DNA from: JBHHYS01 sp046757645 | Lineage (GTDB): Bacteria > Acidobacteriota > Terriglobia > Acidiferrales > 2-02-FULL-67-57 | Direction of reading: 5' to 3' | DNA length: 13,930 bases | Assembly (NCBI GenBank): GCA_046757645.1 | Contig: JBHHYS010000059.1 | Location: forward strand, 1 to 13,930 | The notes under the pieces: generated by a model | Told to the model about the DNA's origin: nothing | The model's database searches: none | Seen by the model: only the letters and a program-made list of their open reading frames with translations | Shown: one piece after another, positions 1-5,750 of the stretch | How positions within the stretch are numbered: position 1 is the stretch's first letter | Layout: each line of letters starts with the position of its first letter | Made by a program: the position numbers and the translations under genes

Positions 1-187
1 AAAGAATAAGGACTTGGTGGCTCGCGTCGTGAGGCGAACACTCCGGGTTTAAGAGCTCACAATTCAGCCAAGCACCCAACCACTATCAGGCGGATCGTAA
101 CATGGATTGCTGTTGCGAGTTCTAAAGGACCCACGGGCGTCGGCGTGCGCACCCTGATCCAATTCATCGAAAAATTCCCCGTGGCCC

Positions 188-219
188 GTTGATTGGTTGG
201 TCGGTTGACTGGTTGATTG
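188..219. repeat. 8-bp tandem repeat, four copies
   Basis: Four consecutive 8-mers read GTTGATTG, GTTGGTCG, GTTGACTG and GTTGATTG. The first and last are identical and the middle two differ by two and one bases. It is a short simple-sequence tract upstream of the trkA-like gene. Copy number could vary by slippage; no function can be read from it. Confidence 0.75.
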
Positions 220-373
220 GTATTCGGATTGGCGCCCAGGGACCCAGCAAGCATCTCCACGGCTACACCCCTTGCTCCGCGAGGTTCAAGCTTGTCCCAT
301 TCAACCACGAAACCGCTCCCAGGTTGGCAACCGCCTTGCCCTAGCTGTCTCGCTGGAAAGGGCTTAGAATAAC

Positions 374-380
374 GGTGAGG
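374..380 (+). promoter_or_regulatory. Ribosome-binding site of the trkA-like gene
   Basis: GGTGAGG lies 8 nt before the ATG at 389 and fixes that start; no other in-frame start nearby has a comparable site. Confidence 0.6.
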
Positions 381-388
381 CACTGAAC

Positions 389-1558
389 ATGCGCATCATT
401 TGTGTGGGCTACGGGCGGCTGGGCGCTCAGGTGGTTAAGCTGCTGGACACCCAGAAGCACGAGGTTGTGGTCGTCGACAAGGACCGCGCGACACTCGAGC
501 GCCGCGGCCGCGACCTCCATGCCCGCTTTCTCCTCGGCAATGCCATCGACGAAGATGTCCTCCGCGAAGCCGGGGCCGAGCAGGCCGACGCCCTTTTTGG
601 GCTCAGCCGCGATGAAAACACCAACCTGATGGCCGCCCAGGTGGCCCGCATCGTCTTCAACATCCCCCGCATCTTCGCGGTGGTCTACGACCCGGCCCGC
701 GAGCAGACCTACCGCGCCGCGGGCATCGAAACCCTGCCCATCACCGTCGCCGGCGCCGAATACCTCGTCAGCCAATTGCAGGAAGCTCCCGGCCGGGCAG
801 TTTCGCTCAAGGAGACCTGGGAGAGGGCCAAAGGCCACGCGGCCCAGACTCCCTTGCCCGCGCCGGCCACCGAGGGGCGTGCCCCCGACCAGCCCTTCTA
901 CGTGGTGGTGATGGGGGGAGGCCGGGTGGGTTACTTTCTCACCAAGGCGCTGCTCGAGAACAACATTGAGGTGACCATCATCGAGCGGAGCGAAAAAATC
1001 TACGAGCTCGTCACCCACCAGGTGGACTGCCCGGTGCTTCTGGGGGACGGCTCCTCTACCCAGGTTCAGGAGCAGGCCGGCGTGGGCCGCGCCAACGTCT
1101 TCGTCGCCGTCACCAACCACGACCACGACAACTTGATTGCCTGCCAGATTGCCAAGCAGCGCTTCGGCGTCCCCAAGACCATCGCCCGGGTCAAGAATCC
1201 TCGCAACGAAGTGGTGATGCAACAGCTGGGCGTGGACGTCACCGTCAGCTCCACCTCCCTCATCACTTCCCTGATTCAGTCCGAACTCCCCACCAGCCGC
1301 ATCCGCACCGTGCTCGACCTCCGCACCGGCGGACTGGAATTGATGGAATACAGCCTTGACTCCGATTCCCCCGTCACCGGCAAGCCCCTGCGCGACCTGA
1401 ACTTGCCCGCCGACTGTAACATTGTCACCGTCATCCGACAGGGCGATGCCATCATCCCCCGCGGCGACTCCGTTTTGCAGAGCGGGGACATGGTATTGAC
1501 TCTGGTGAGGATTTCCGCGGAACCGGCAGTGCGCAAATTCCTCCTCGGCTCGCCTTAG
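389..1558 (+). CDS. trkA: TrkA-type potassium uptake regulator (double RCK N-domain)
   Basis: Cytoplasmic NAD(H)-binding gating subunit of a Trk/Ktr-type K+ channel, 389 aa. Two Rossmann (TrkA_N) domains are visible. The first, about residues 1-125, has GYGRLG at 7-12 and Asp30 at the end of beta-2. The second, about 171-290, has GGGRVG at 176-181 and Glu199 in the equivalent place. They are joined by a Pro/Ala-rich linker (about 150-170). A TrkA_C ligand-binding domain fills about 305-389. E. coli TrkA is longer (458 aa) and has a TrkA_C after each Rossmann domain; here the first one is missing. The ATG at 389 is supported by GGTGAGG at 374-380. No TrkH/KtrB membrane partner is in the window, so the channel it gates is unknown. 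Family assignment is firm; the symbol is by family. Confidence 0.9.
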   Translation: MRIICVGYGRLGAQVVKLLDTQKHEVVVVDKDRATLERRGRDLHARFLLGNAIDEDVLREAGAEQADALFGLSRDENTNLMAAQVARIVFNIPRIFAVVYDPAREQTYRAAGIETLPITVAGAEYLVSQLQEAPGRAVSLKETWERAKGHAAQTPLPAPATEGRAPDQPFYVVVMGGGRVGYFLTKALLENNIEVTIIERSEKIYELVTHQVDCPVLLGDGSSTQVQEQAGVGRANVFVAVTNHDHDNLIACQIAKQRFGVPKTIARVKNPRNEVVMQQLGVDVTVSSTSLITSLIQSELPTSRIRTVLDLRTGGLELMEYSLDSDSPVTGKPLRDLNLPADCNIVTVIRQGDAIIPRGDSVLQSGDMVLTLVRISAEPAVRKFLLGSP

Positions 1559-1672
1559 AGACGGACCGCTGATTGATCCCAGAACCAGGCCGCACTGGCG
1601 AGGAGGGAAGGGCGGAGGATCGAAGCACCGCGGTGGGGTTCGCGGCGAGTCGCCGTAGCGAGGGGAGACGAA
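1559..1672. other. Spacer between convergent genes, with a small palindrome
   Basis: The trkA-like gene (+) and the small helical-protein gene (-) end facing each other across 114 bp. The only structure seen is the palindrome CGGCGAGTCGCCG at 1643-1655, which can form a 4-bp stem with a 5-nt loop. No T-run follows on either strand, so I do not call an intrinsic terminator. Confidence 0.4.
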
Positions 1673-2089
1673 CTATTCTGCTTGAGGAGGGGCCGACCGG
1701 GGCGTGGTCAGGAACTGAAGCTTCTTGTAGGCCCGGCCGAGTTGGTTGCGCAGCTCGTCCACACCCGGGGTCGACGCGGTGATGTGCCCGGCGCCAATCT
1801 CGGCTTCGATGGCCTGCAGCAGCGCTCGAGCGCGCTGGATACGCTGGGAAGTAAGCAGCCAGGTGGCCCGCTGACTGCTGCTGAATTCATCCACCACCGA
1901 GTTCAGCGCCGACCACACCGTGGCGCGCAGGTGATCCACCGCTTCGCTCAATTCCCCCAGGGCGCTCTCCGGCAGGGTGGTGTGCACCAAGTAGCGGTCA
2001 GCCTCTTTCAAGTTGAGCGTCAGCCGTCTGATGGTTTCATTGAAGTGGGGCGGCACCCGCATCCCCCGGCCTATTTCCCCGATCACCAC
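1673..2089 (-). CDS. Small helical protein of unknown function, paralogue of 2229-2603
   Basis: 138 aa, predicted mostly alpha-helical, with no signal peptide or membrane segment. It shares a pattern with the protein encoded at 2229-2603: both have AVDHLR in the middle, then LT..RI.R...L, then a stretch of exactly 40 residues alignable without gaps that ends in Y..L. They are therefore diverged copies. The C-terminal tail of this copy is longer and Pro-rich (TPRSAPPQAE). Two GTG codons stand in tandem at 2089 and 2086; GGGGAG at 2099-2094 suits either, slightly better the second. I do not recognise the family and give no function. Codon use resembles the neighbours, so it looks like a resident gene. 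Confidence 0.7.
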   Translation of the reverse strand: MVIGEIGRGMRVPPHFNETIRRLTLNLKEADRYLVHTTLPESALGELSEAVDHLRATVWSALNSVVDEFSSSQRATWLLTSQRIQRARALLQAIEAEIGAGHITASTPGVDELRNQLGRAYKKLQFLTTPRSAPPQAE

Positions 2090-2156
2090 TAGTCTCCCCT
2101 ATGTTGCGCTCCCGCTGAGCGCCTTCTTTAATTGCACTCCCCTGTGCGCTTTACAC

Positions 2157-2186
2157 AGCCTAGTCCCGTGGCTGCGGCTCTGTCAA
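2157..2186 (-). promoter_or_regulatory. Candidate sigma-70 promoter for the small gene at 1673-2089
   Basis: On the minus strand TTGACA (2186-2181) is followed after 18 nt by TAGGCT (2162-2157), giving a transcript start near 2150 and a leader of about 60 nt. The -35 box is perfect and the -10 box weak. It suggests that the distal paralogue can be transcribed on its own. Confidence 0.35.
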
Positions 2187-2190
2187 TCCC

Positions 2191-2220
2191 GCTCCGGCGC
2201 CGTCGAACTCACTCCGGAGC
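2191..2220 (-). repeat. Inverted repeat just after the small gene at 2229-2603
   Basis: GCTCCGG (2191-2197) and CCGGAGC (2214-2220) form a 7-bp stem with a 16-nt loop, starting 9 nt after the stop codon of the minus-strand gene. No T-run follows, so it is at best a weak or Rho-assisted end, or an mRNA-stabilising hairpin. Confidence 0.35.
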
Positions 2221-2228
2221 GCCCTTCT

Positions 2229-2603
2229 CTATCTCCCGCACAGGCGGGCCAGGCGCTCGTAGAGGCGCTCCACGCTCTGGAAGAGGTCCTGGATACCCTC
2301 GCTCTCAAAGCTCACTTCGTTGGCGTCCATATCCATGGCCAGGTCGTGGCACAGGCGCGTGGTGCGCCGGATGCGCTCCGCGGTGAGCAGGGGAAGGACA
2401 GCGTAGGCGTCGCGTTTCTGCGCCCGCAAATTGACCCACTGCTGGGCTGCCCCGGCGGTGCGGCGCAGGTGGTCCACGGCGTCGCGGAACTCCCCCAGCA
2501 CCCGGGGATCGATGCCGCCCGTCTGCATGGCTTGCTCCAGGGCGTGCAGGGCGGCGGCCGCCCTCTGCGAGAGGGTTGAAAGTCCATCGTAGGCGGTCCC
2601 CAT
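2229..2603 (-). CDS. Small helical protein of unknown function, paralogue of 1673-2089
   Basis: 124 aa, rich in Leu, Ala and Arg, predicted all-helical and soluble. It shares AVDHLR, LTAERI and a C-terminal helix (FQSVERLYERL) with the neighbour at 1673-2089, so the pair arose by duplication. ATG at 2603 is chosen because GGAGGA (2616-2611) lies 7 nt upstream; a GTG at 2609 is in frame but would be only 1 nt from that site. It follows tldE by about 60 bp on the same strand and may be cotranscribed with it. I do not recognise the family. A coiled or four-helix-type fold is a guess from composition only. Confidence 0.72.
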   Translation of the reverse strand: MGTAYDGLSTLSQRAAAALHALEQAMQTGGIDPRVLGEFRDAVDHLRRTAGAAQQWVNLRAQKRDAYAVLPLLTAERIRRTTRLCHDLAMDMDANEVSFESEGIQDLFQSVERLYERLARLCGR

Positions 2604-2617
2604 CTTCACTTCCTCCA

Positions 2618-2665
2618 GGCGGAGGCTTGCGCCTCCGGCGCCTGGCGGCTTGCGCGCTCCGCGCC
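2618..2665. repeat. Tandem pair of REP-like palindromic units
   Basis: Two imperfect direct copies of about 22-25 bp lie at 2618-2642 and 2644-2665. Both contain GGCGG, a CTTGCGC core and CTCC followed by GCGCC. The first is a good hairpin: CGGAGGC (2620-2626), loop TTGC, GCCTCCG (2631-2637). The pair fills the gap between the tldE stop and the ribosome-binding site of the next gene. This position and form are typical of REP-type dispersed elements; other copies cannot be seen in this window. Confidence 0.5.
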
Positions 2666-3993
2666 TACGTTCCCGCCACGGTCATGGCGGCGATTTCGAC
2701 CGTGGGGGCCGAAAACTGTCCGCGAAACTCCAGGTCGGCTCCGACCTTCCCCACTCCTTCCAGCATACTGCGCAGGTTTCCACTGATGGTGATCTCGTGT
2801 ACCGCATGGGCGAACTGCCCGTTCTCAATCCACAGTCCGAAGGCTCCCCGGGAATAGTCGCCCGTCACCAAAGCTACTCCCTGGCCCAGCAGCCTCGTGA
2901 CGTAAAGACCGCGCTCGACCGAGCCCACAATCGCCTCCGGCGCATGCGGCCCGGCTGCCAGGTAGAAATTGCTCGGGGCCTCGCCGTTGCCCGTACCGTT
3001 ACCGGTGCTTCTCCGATTCAACTTGCGCGCCGAATAGCTGCCGCACAGATAGTTGCGCAGCACACCATTTTCCACCACCAGGGTGCGCTGCGACGCTACT
3101 CCCTCGCGGTCAAACGGCCGCGTCCCCAGCCCCCCGGGCAGCAACCCGTCATCCACAATCGTCACTCCCTCCGATCCCACCTTTTGCCCCAGGGCGTCCA
3201 CTAGAAATGACCGCCGCAAGTAGATGGCCTCGCCCGTCACCGCGGTAAACAAATCGTAGAGCAATTCCGCTGCCAAAAGCGGCTCAAATACCACCGGCAC
3301 CTCTTGCGTGCCCACCTTCCGCGCCCCGAAGTGCCGCCGCACCCGCTCCACCGTGGTCCGGGCTACCTGTTCGGGCGACTCCAGCTTTTCCTTCTGCCGC
3401 GCGGCGCTGTACCAATGATCAGACACCTGCGCCTGGCTGGCTGATTCCTGTCCGAGTAGGTGCAGCGCCAGGCTGCCGCTGGTCGCCCGGTATTGCCCCC
3501 GAAATCCGCGGGTGTTGAGCAGCCAAACCTGCCCGCGGCTGGTGTGGAAGCCGGCCCCACCCGAGTTCCGCACCCGCGGGTCGAGCCGCAGGCCGATTGC
3601 CTCGGTCTCGCGCGCCAGGCCGATCTTCTCCGCGGGGCTGAGGCTTTCGAGATTCGGATCATAGAGAGCAAGACCCTCTGCACGGGGCGGCCTCCGGATC
3701 TCCTCGGGCAGTCCGGCAAAGGGATCCTGACCCGCCTGCCGGGCACGCTCCACCGCGCGCTGCACAAGTCCGGCGAGCGTTTCCGCGCGCAGGTCGGAGG
3801 TGCTGGCCCGGGCCAGGCGCTGATCCACGAACACCCGCAGGTGCAGGGCACGTGCCGTCGCCTGGGTCAAGCTTTCCACGGTGCCGTGGCGCACGTGCGT
3901 CGAAAACTGTGTGGACTCGTGCGCCCAGACTTCCGCGTCTTCGGCGCCGGCTGCCCGCGCCCGCTCCAGCACCCGCTCGGCAAGTTGCTCCAT
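2665..3993 (-). CDS. pmbA: TldE/PmbA, non-catalytic half of the TldD-TldE metalloprotease
   Basis: 442 aa, the usual length for TldE. In the known E. coli system TldD and TldE form a heterodimer that cleaves unfolded peptides, matures microcin B17 and degrades CcdA. The N-terminal domain (RVLERARAAGAEDAEVW) and the C-terminal signature GDYSRGAFGLWIENGQ followed by VHEITISGNL are clear. The HExxxH zinc motif of TldD is absent, as expected for TldE. A glycine/asparagine-rich insert (STGNGTGNGE) interrupts the C-terminal half. The chosen ATG at 3993 gives the normal N-terminus and has GGAAA a little far upstream (about 13 nt). An in-frame ATG at 4035 would add a basic 14-residue extension with no good ribosome-binding site. 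Confidence 0.93.
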   Translation of the reverse strand: MEQLAERVLERARAAGAEDAEVWAHESTQFSTHVRHGTVESLTQATARALHLRVFVDQRLARASTSDLRAETLAGLVQRAVERARQAGQDPFAGLPEEIRRPPRAEGLALYDPNLESLSPAEKIGLARETEAIGLRLDPRVRNSGGAGFHTSRGQVWLLNTRGFRGQYRATSGSLALHLLGQESASQAQVSDHWYSAARQKEKLESPEQVARTTVERVRRHFGARKVGTQEVPVVFEPLLAAELLYDLFTAVTGEAIYLRRSFLVDALGQKVGSEGVTIVDDGLLPGGLGTRPFDREGVASQRTLVVENGVLRNYLCGSYSARKLNRRSTGNGTGNGEAPSNFYLAAGPHAPEAIVGSVERGLYVTRLLGQGVALVTGDYSRGAFGLWIENGQFAHAVHEITISGNLRSMLEGVGKVGADLEFRGQFSAPTVEIAAMTVAGT

Positions 3994-4000
3994 TTTCTGT

Positions 4001-4252
4001 CTATGTTTCCTGCGGCGCAAACGGCCAACGACCATGCTTGACTCGAACTGATTTCAAATCCCGATACAGTGGTCGGTGATACCTTTTGTAGCTGGCCCGA
4101 CCAGTGACCGTTGTGTGTGAACGTGAGGGTCCTGCAATTTGAATATGTATGGGCCCGTTCTTTTTCCTTCTATTGGCCCATACGCCTATGGCAACCACCA
4201 ACGCGCGTTGCCTGCCTCCCTTGAACTTTCTGACATCTCCAGGTCTCATCAT
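4001..4252 (-). CDS. Doubtful small basic ORF between tldD and tldE
   Basis: 83 codons from ATG at 4252 to TAG at 4001-4003, ending 7 nt before the tldE ATG. AGAGGA lies 7 nt upstream of the start, an ideal spacing. The product would be strongly basic (KKNG, SYKRYHR, KSVRVKHGR) with no cysteine, signal peptide or membrane segment. Only about half of the third codon positions are G or C, with rare codons such as AGA and ATA, unlike all neighbours. Two inverted repeats fall inside the frame. It is either a fortuitous frame in a non-coding spacer or a recently acquired small gene. I do not recognise it. Confidence 0.22.
   Translation of the reverse strand: MMRPGDVRKFKGGRQRALVVAIGVWANRRKKNGPIHIQIAGPSRSHTTVTGRASYKRYHRPLYRDLKSVRVKHGRWPFAPQET
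4067..4106. repeat. Inverted repeat in the tldD-tldE spacer, tldE-proximal
   Basis: CAGTGGTCGG (4067-4076) and CCGACCAGTG (4097-4106) pair over 10 bp with one mismatch, around a 20-nt loop. It lies 75-115 nt upstream of the tldE start. It could be a leader hairpin or an operator; the sequence does not decide. Confidence 0.4.
4147..4183. repeat. Perfect 9-bp inverted repeat in the tldD-tldE spacer
   Basis: GTATGGGCC (4147-4155) and GGCCCATAC (4175-4183) are perfectly complementary around a 19-nt loop. In minus-strand RNA the loop is purine-rich and contains AGAAGGAAAAAGAA. No T-run follows on either strand immediately after the stem. Confidence 0.5.
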
Positions 4253-4273
4253 GGGAAGGTCCTCTTTGACTTT

Positions 4274-4303
4274 GGTGGGGCAGACATTCCTGTCTGCCGC
4301 ACC
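4274..4303. repeat. Long palindrome, REP-like hairpin after tldD
   Basis: GGCAGACA (4279-4286), loop TTCC, TGTCTGCC (4291-4298) is a perfect 8-bp stem. After a single G-G mismatch the stem continues with GGTG (4274-4277) pairing CACC (4300-4303), giving 12 pairs in all. It starts 23 nt after the tldD stop on the minus strand, with no T-run, so it is not a classic terminator. The form fits a dispersed palindromic element of the host, or an mRNA-processing or stabilising hairpin between tldD and tldE. Confidence 0.55.
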
Positions 4304-4325
4304 CCGTTAGTGGAGAACCGTGACG

Positions 4326-5750
4326 TTAGTTCCGTCCTCCTACGGTCATGCGGGCGATCTTCACCGTCGGGGTGCCGACGCCTACCGGAGCCGCCTGGCC
4401 ATTCTTCCCGCACGTCCAGGCACCGGAGTCCACTACCAGGTCGTGTCCCACGGCCACGATGTTCTGCAGGATGTCCACCCCGCTGCCAATCAGGGTGGCG
4501 CCTTTCACCGGGCGGGTGATGCGGCCGCCTTCGATCAGATAGGCTTCGTGCATCGAGAAGGTGAACTTCCCCGCGGCCGGCTCCACTTGGCCGCCGCTGA
4601 AGGCTTTGCAGTAGATGCCCCGCGCCACCGAACGCACGATTGCCTCCGGGTCGGCGTCCCCGGCGGCCAGGTAGGTGTTCGTCATTCGGGGCAGGGGAAT
4701 CGAAGCGTAGTCCTGCCGCCGCCCGTTCCCCGTGGGCGCCATCTTCAGCAGCCGTGCCGACAACCGGTCTTGCAGGTAGGCGCGCAACACCCCGTTTTCA
4801 ATCAGCACCGTGGCCTGGCGGGGGATGGTGCCCTCGCCGTCCACGTTCACTGAGCCGCGCAGGCCCGGCAGGGTGGCGTCGTCCACCACCGTGCACAACT
4901 CGGTCGCCACCCGCTCGCCCAGCCGCCCGCTGAACACCGACATTTTTTTGCGGTTGGCATCGGCTTCCAGAGGATGGCCCACCGATTCGTGCAGCAGCAC
5001 GCCGCTGGCCCCGGCCGCCAGCACCACCGGCAGCTCGCCCGCCGGCGCATTCACCGCTCCCAGCAGGGTGGCCGCCTGCTCGGTGGCTTCCCGCGCCAGG
5101 CTTTCGGCCCGCGCGGGGGAAAACGCTTCCAGGCCGGCGCGCAGACCGAGATTCTTCGAGCCAGCCTGGCGATTGCCGTCGGCCTCGACGATCACGCTGA
5201 CCCCGAAGGTAAACAGGGGTTGGGTGTCGGCTACGAGTTCGCCGGCACTGTTGGCGATCAACACCTGCCGCCATTCGTCGCTCCAACTGGCGCCGACCTC
5301 GCGCACCCGGGCGTCGGCGGCGCGGGCCGCGGCATCAGCCGCTCGCAGGAATTCGGTTTTTGCCTTCATCGGAGCCCGGTGCGCCGGCTGGGCGGCAGGA
5401 TAGCGAGAGGGCACCGCCTGTGGCGTCAGATTGACGCGCATTCCCTCGGAGGGCCCGCGGGCGATTGCTGCGGCGGTGCGCGCGGCTTCGAGCAAGCTCT
5501 CCCTCGAGAGTGCGTTTGTATAGGCGTAGCCGGTCTGCTCGCCGGCAACCACGCGCACCCCCGCCCCCAGCGCCACCGCTTCGCTCGATTCCTTGAGCAG
5601 GCTTTCTTCCAGGTGCAGGGCCGTGTGCTGGCGGTGCTCGACGTAGACGTCGGCAAAGTCGCCGCGGCACCTGAGCGCTTCAGCCAAGATCCGCTCCAGC
5701 CGCGAGGGGTCTAGCCCGTGTTGCTGGGCGAAAAAGTCGAGTGCGCTCAC
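4326..5750 (-). CDS. tldD: TldD, catalytic zinc metalloprotease of the TldD-TldE pair
   Basis: 474 aa from GTG at 5750, close to the family norm. The zinc site HESVGH is at about residues 254-259 and the third-ligand region TCGKNGQ is near residue 447, followed by the conserved tail VGVGTPTVKIARMTVGG. ATLIGSG and FSGGQ..P of the C-terminal domain are also present, so the enzyme looks intact. With TldE it should cleave unfolded or modified peptides in the cytoplasm. The frame stays open upstream into argS, but GTG at 5750 is the clear start: GGAGA lies about 5 nt upstream, it overlaps the argS stop by 4 nt (GTGA), and the protein then begins SALDFF like other TldDs. It is translationally coupled to argS. 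Unusually, 332 bp separate it from tldE. Confidence 0.95.
   Translation of the reverse strand: MSALDFFAQQHGLDPSRLERILAEALRCRGDFADVYVEHRQHTALHLEESLLKESSEAVALGAGVRVVAGEQTGYAYTNALSRESLLEAARTAAAIARGPSEGMRVNLTPQAVPSRYPAAQPAHRAPMKAKTEFLRAADAAARAADARVREVGASWSDEWRQVLIANSAGELVADTQPLFTFGVSVIVEADGNRQAGSKNLGLRAGLEAFSPARAESLAREATEQAATLLGAVNAPAGELPVVLAAGASGVLLHESVGHPLEADANRKKMSVFSGRLGERVATELCTVVDDATLPGLRGSVNVDGEGTIPRQATVLIENGVLRAYLQDRLSARLLKMAPTGNGRRQDYASIPLPRMTNTYLAAGDADPEAIVRSVARGIYCKAFSGGQVEPAAGKFTFSMHEAYLIEGGRITRPVKGATLIGSGVDILQNIVAVGHDLVVDSGAWTCGKNGQAAPVGVGTPTVKIARMTVGGRN

Larger units (their letters stand above)
1..388. other. 5' intergenic stretch without a convincing gene
   Basis: I see no gene here with recognisable protein features. 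A short open frame on + from base 2 to a TAA at 50-52 (last residues VVRRTLRV) could be the 3' end of a gene outside the window, but 16 residues cannot be identified. A minus-strand open frame (57-383) is built partly from the 8-bp repeat and looks fortuitous. The stretch is less GC-rich than the genes that follow and ends with the ribosome-binding site of the trkA-like gene. TAGAAT at 365-370 could be a -10 box, but no matching -35 box is visible. Confidence 0.55.

Noticed and set aside
57..383. A 108-codon minus-strand frame upstream of the trkA-like gene
   Set aside because: No ribosome-binding site or recognisable motif; part of it merely translates the 8-bp tandem repeat.
341..1222. A 293-codon minus-strand frame opposite the trkA-like gene
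   Set aside because: It is a mirror of a well-supported TrkA reading frame, with a His/Gly/Val-rich composition typical of such shadows.
1643..1655. Intrinsic terminator between the convergent genes
   Set aside because: The stem is short and there is no T-run on either strand.
1573..1782. A + strand 69-codon frame after the trkA-like gene
   Set aside because: It runs into the antisense of the small helical-protein gene, and has no start signal or family pattern.
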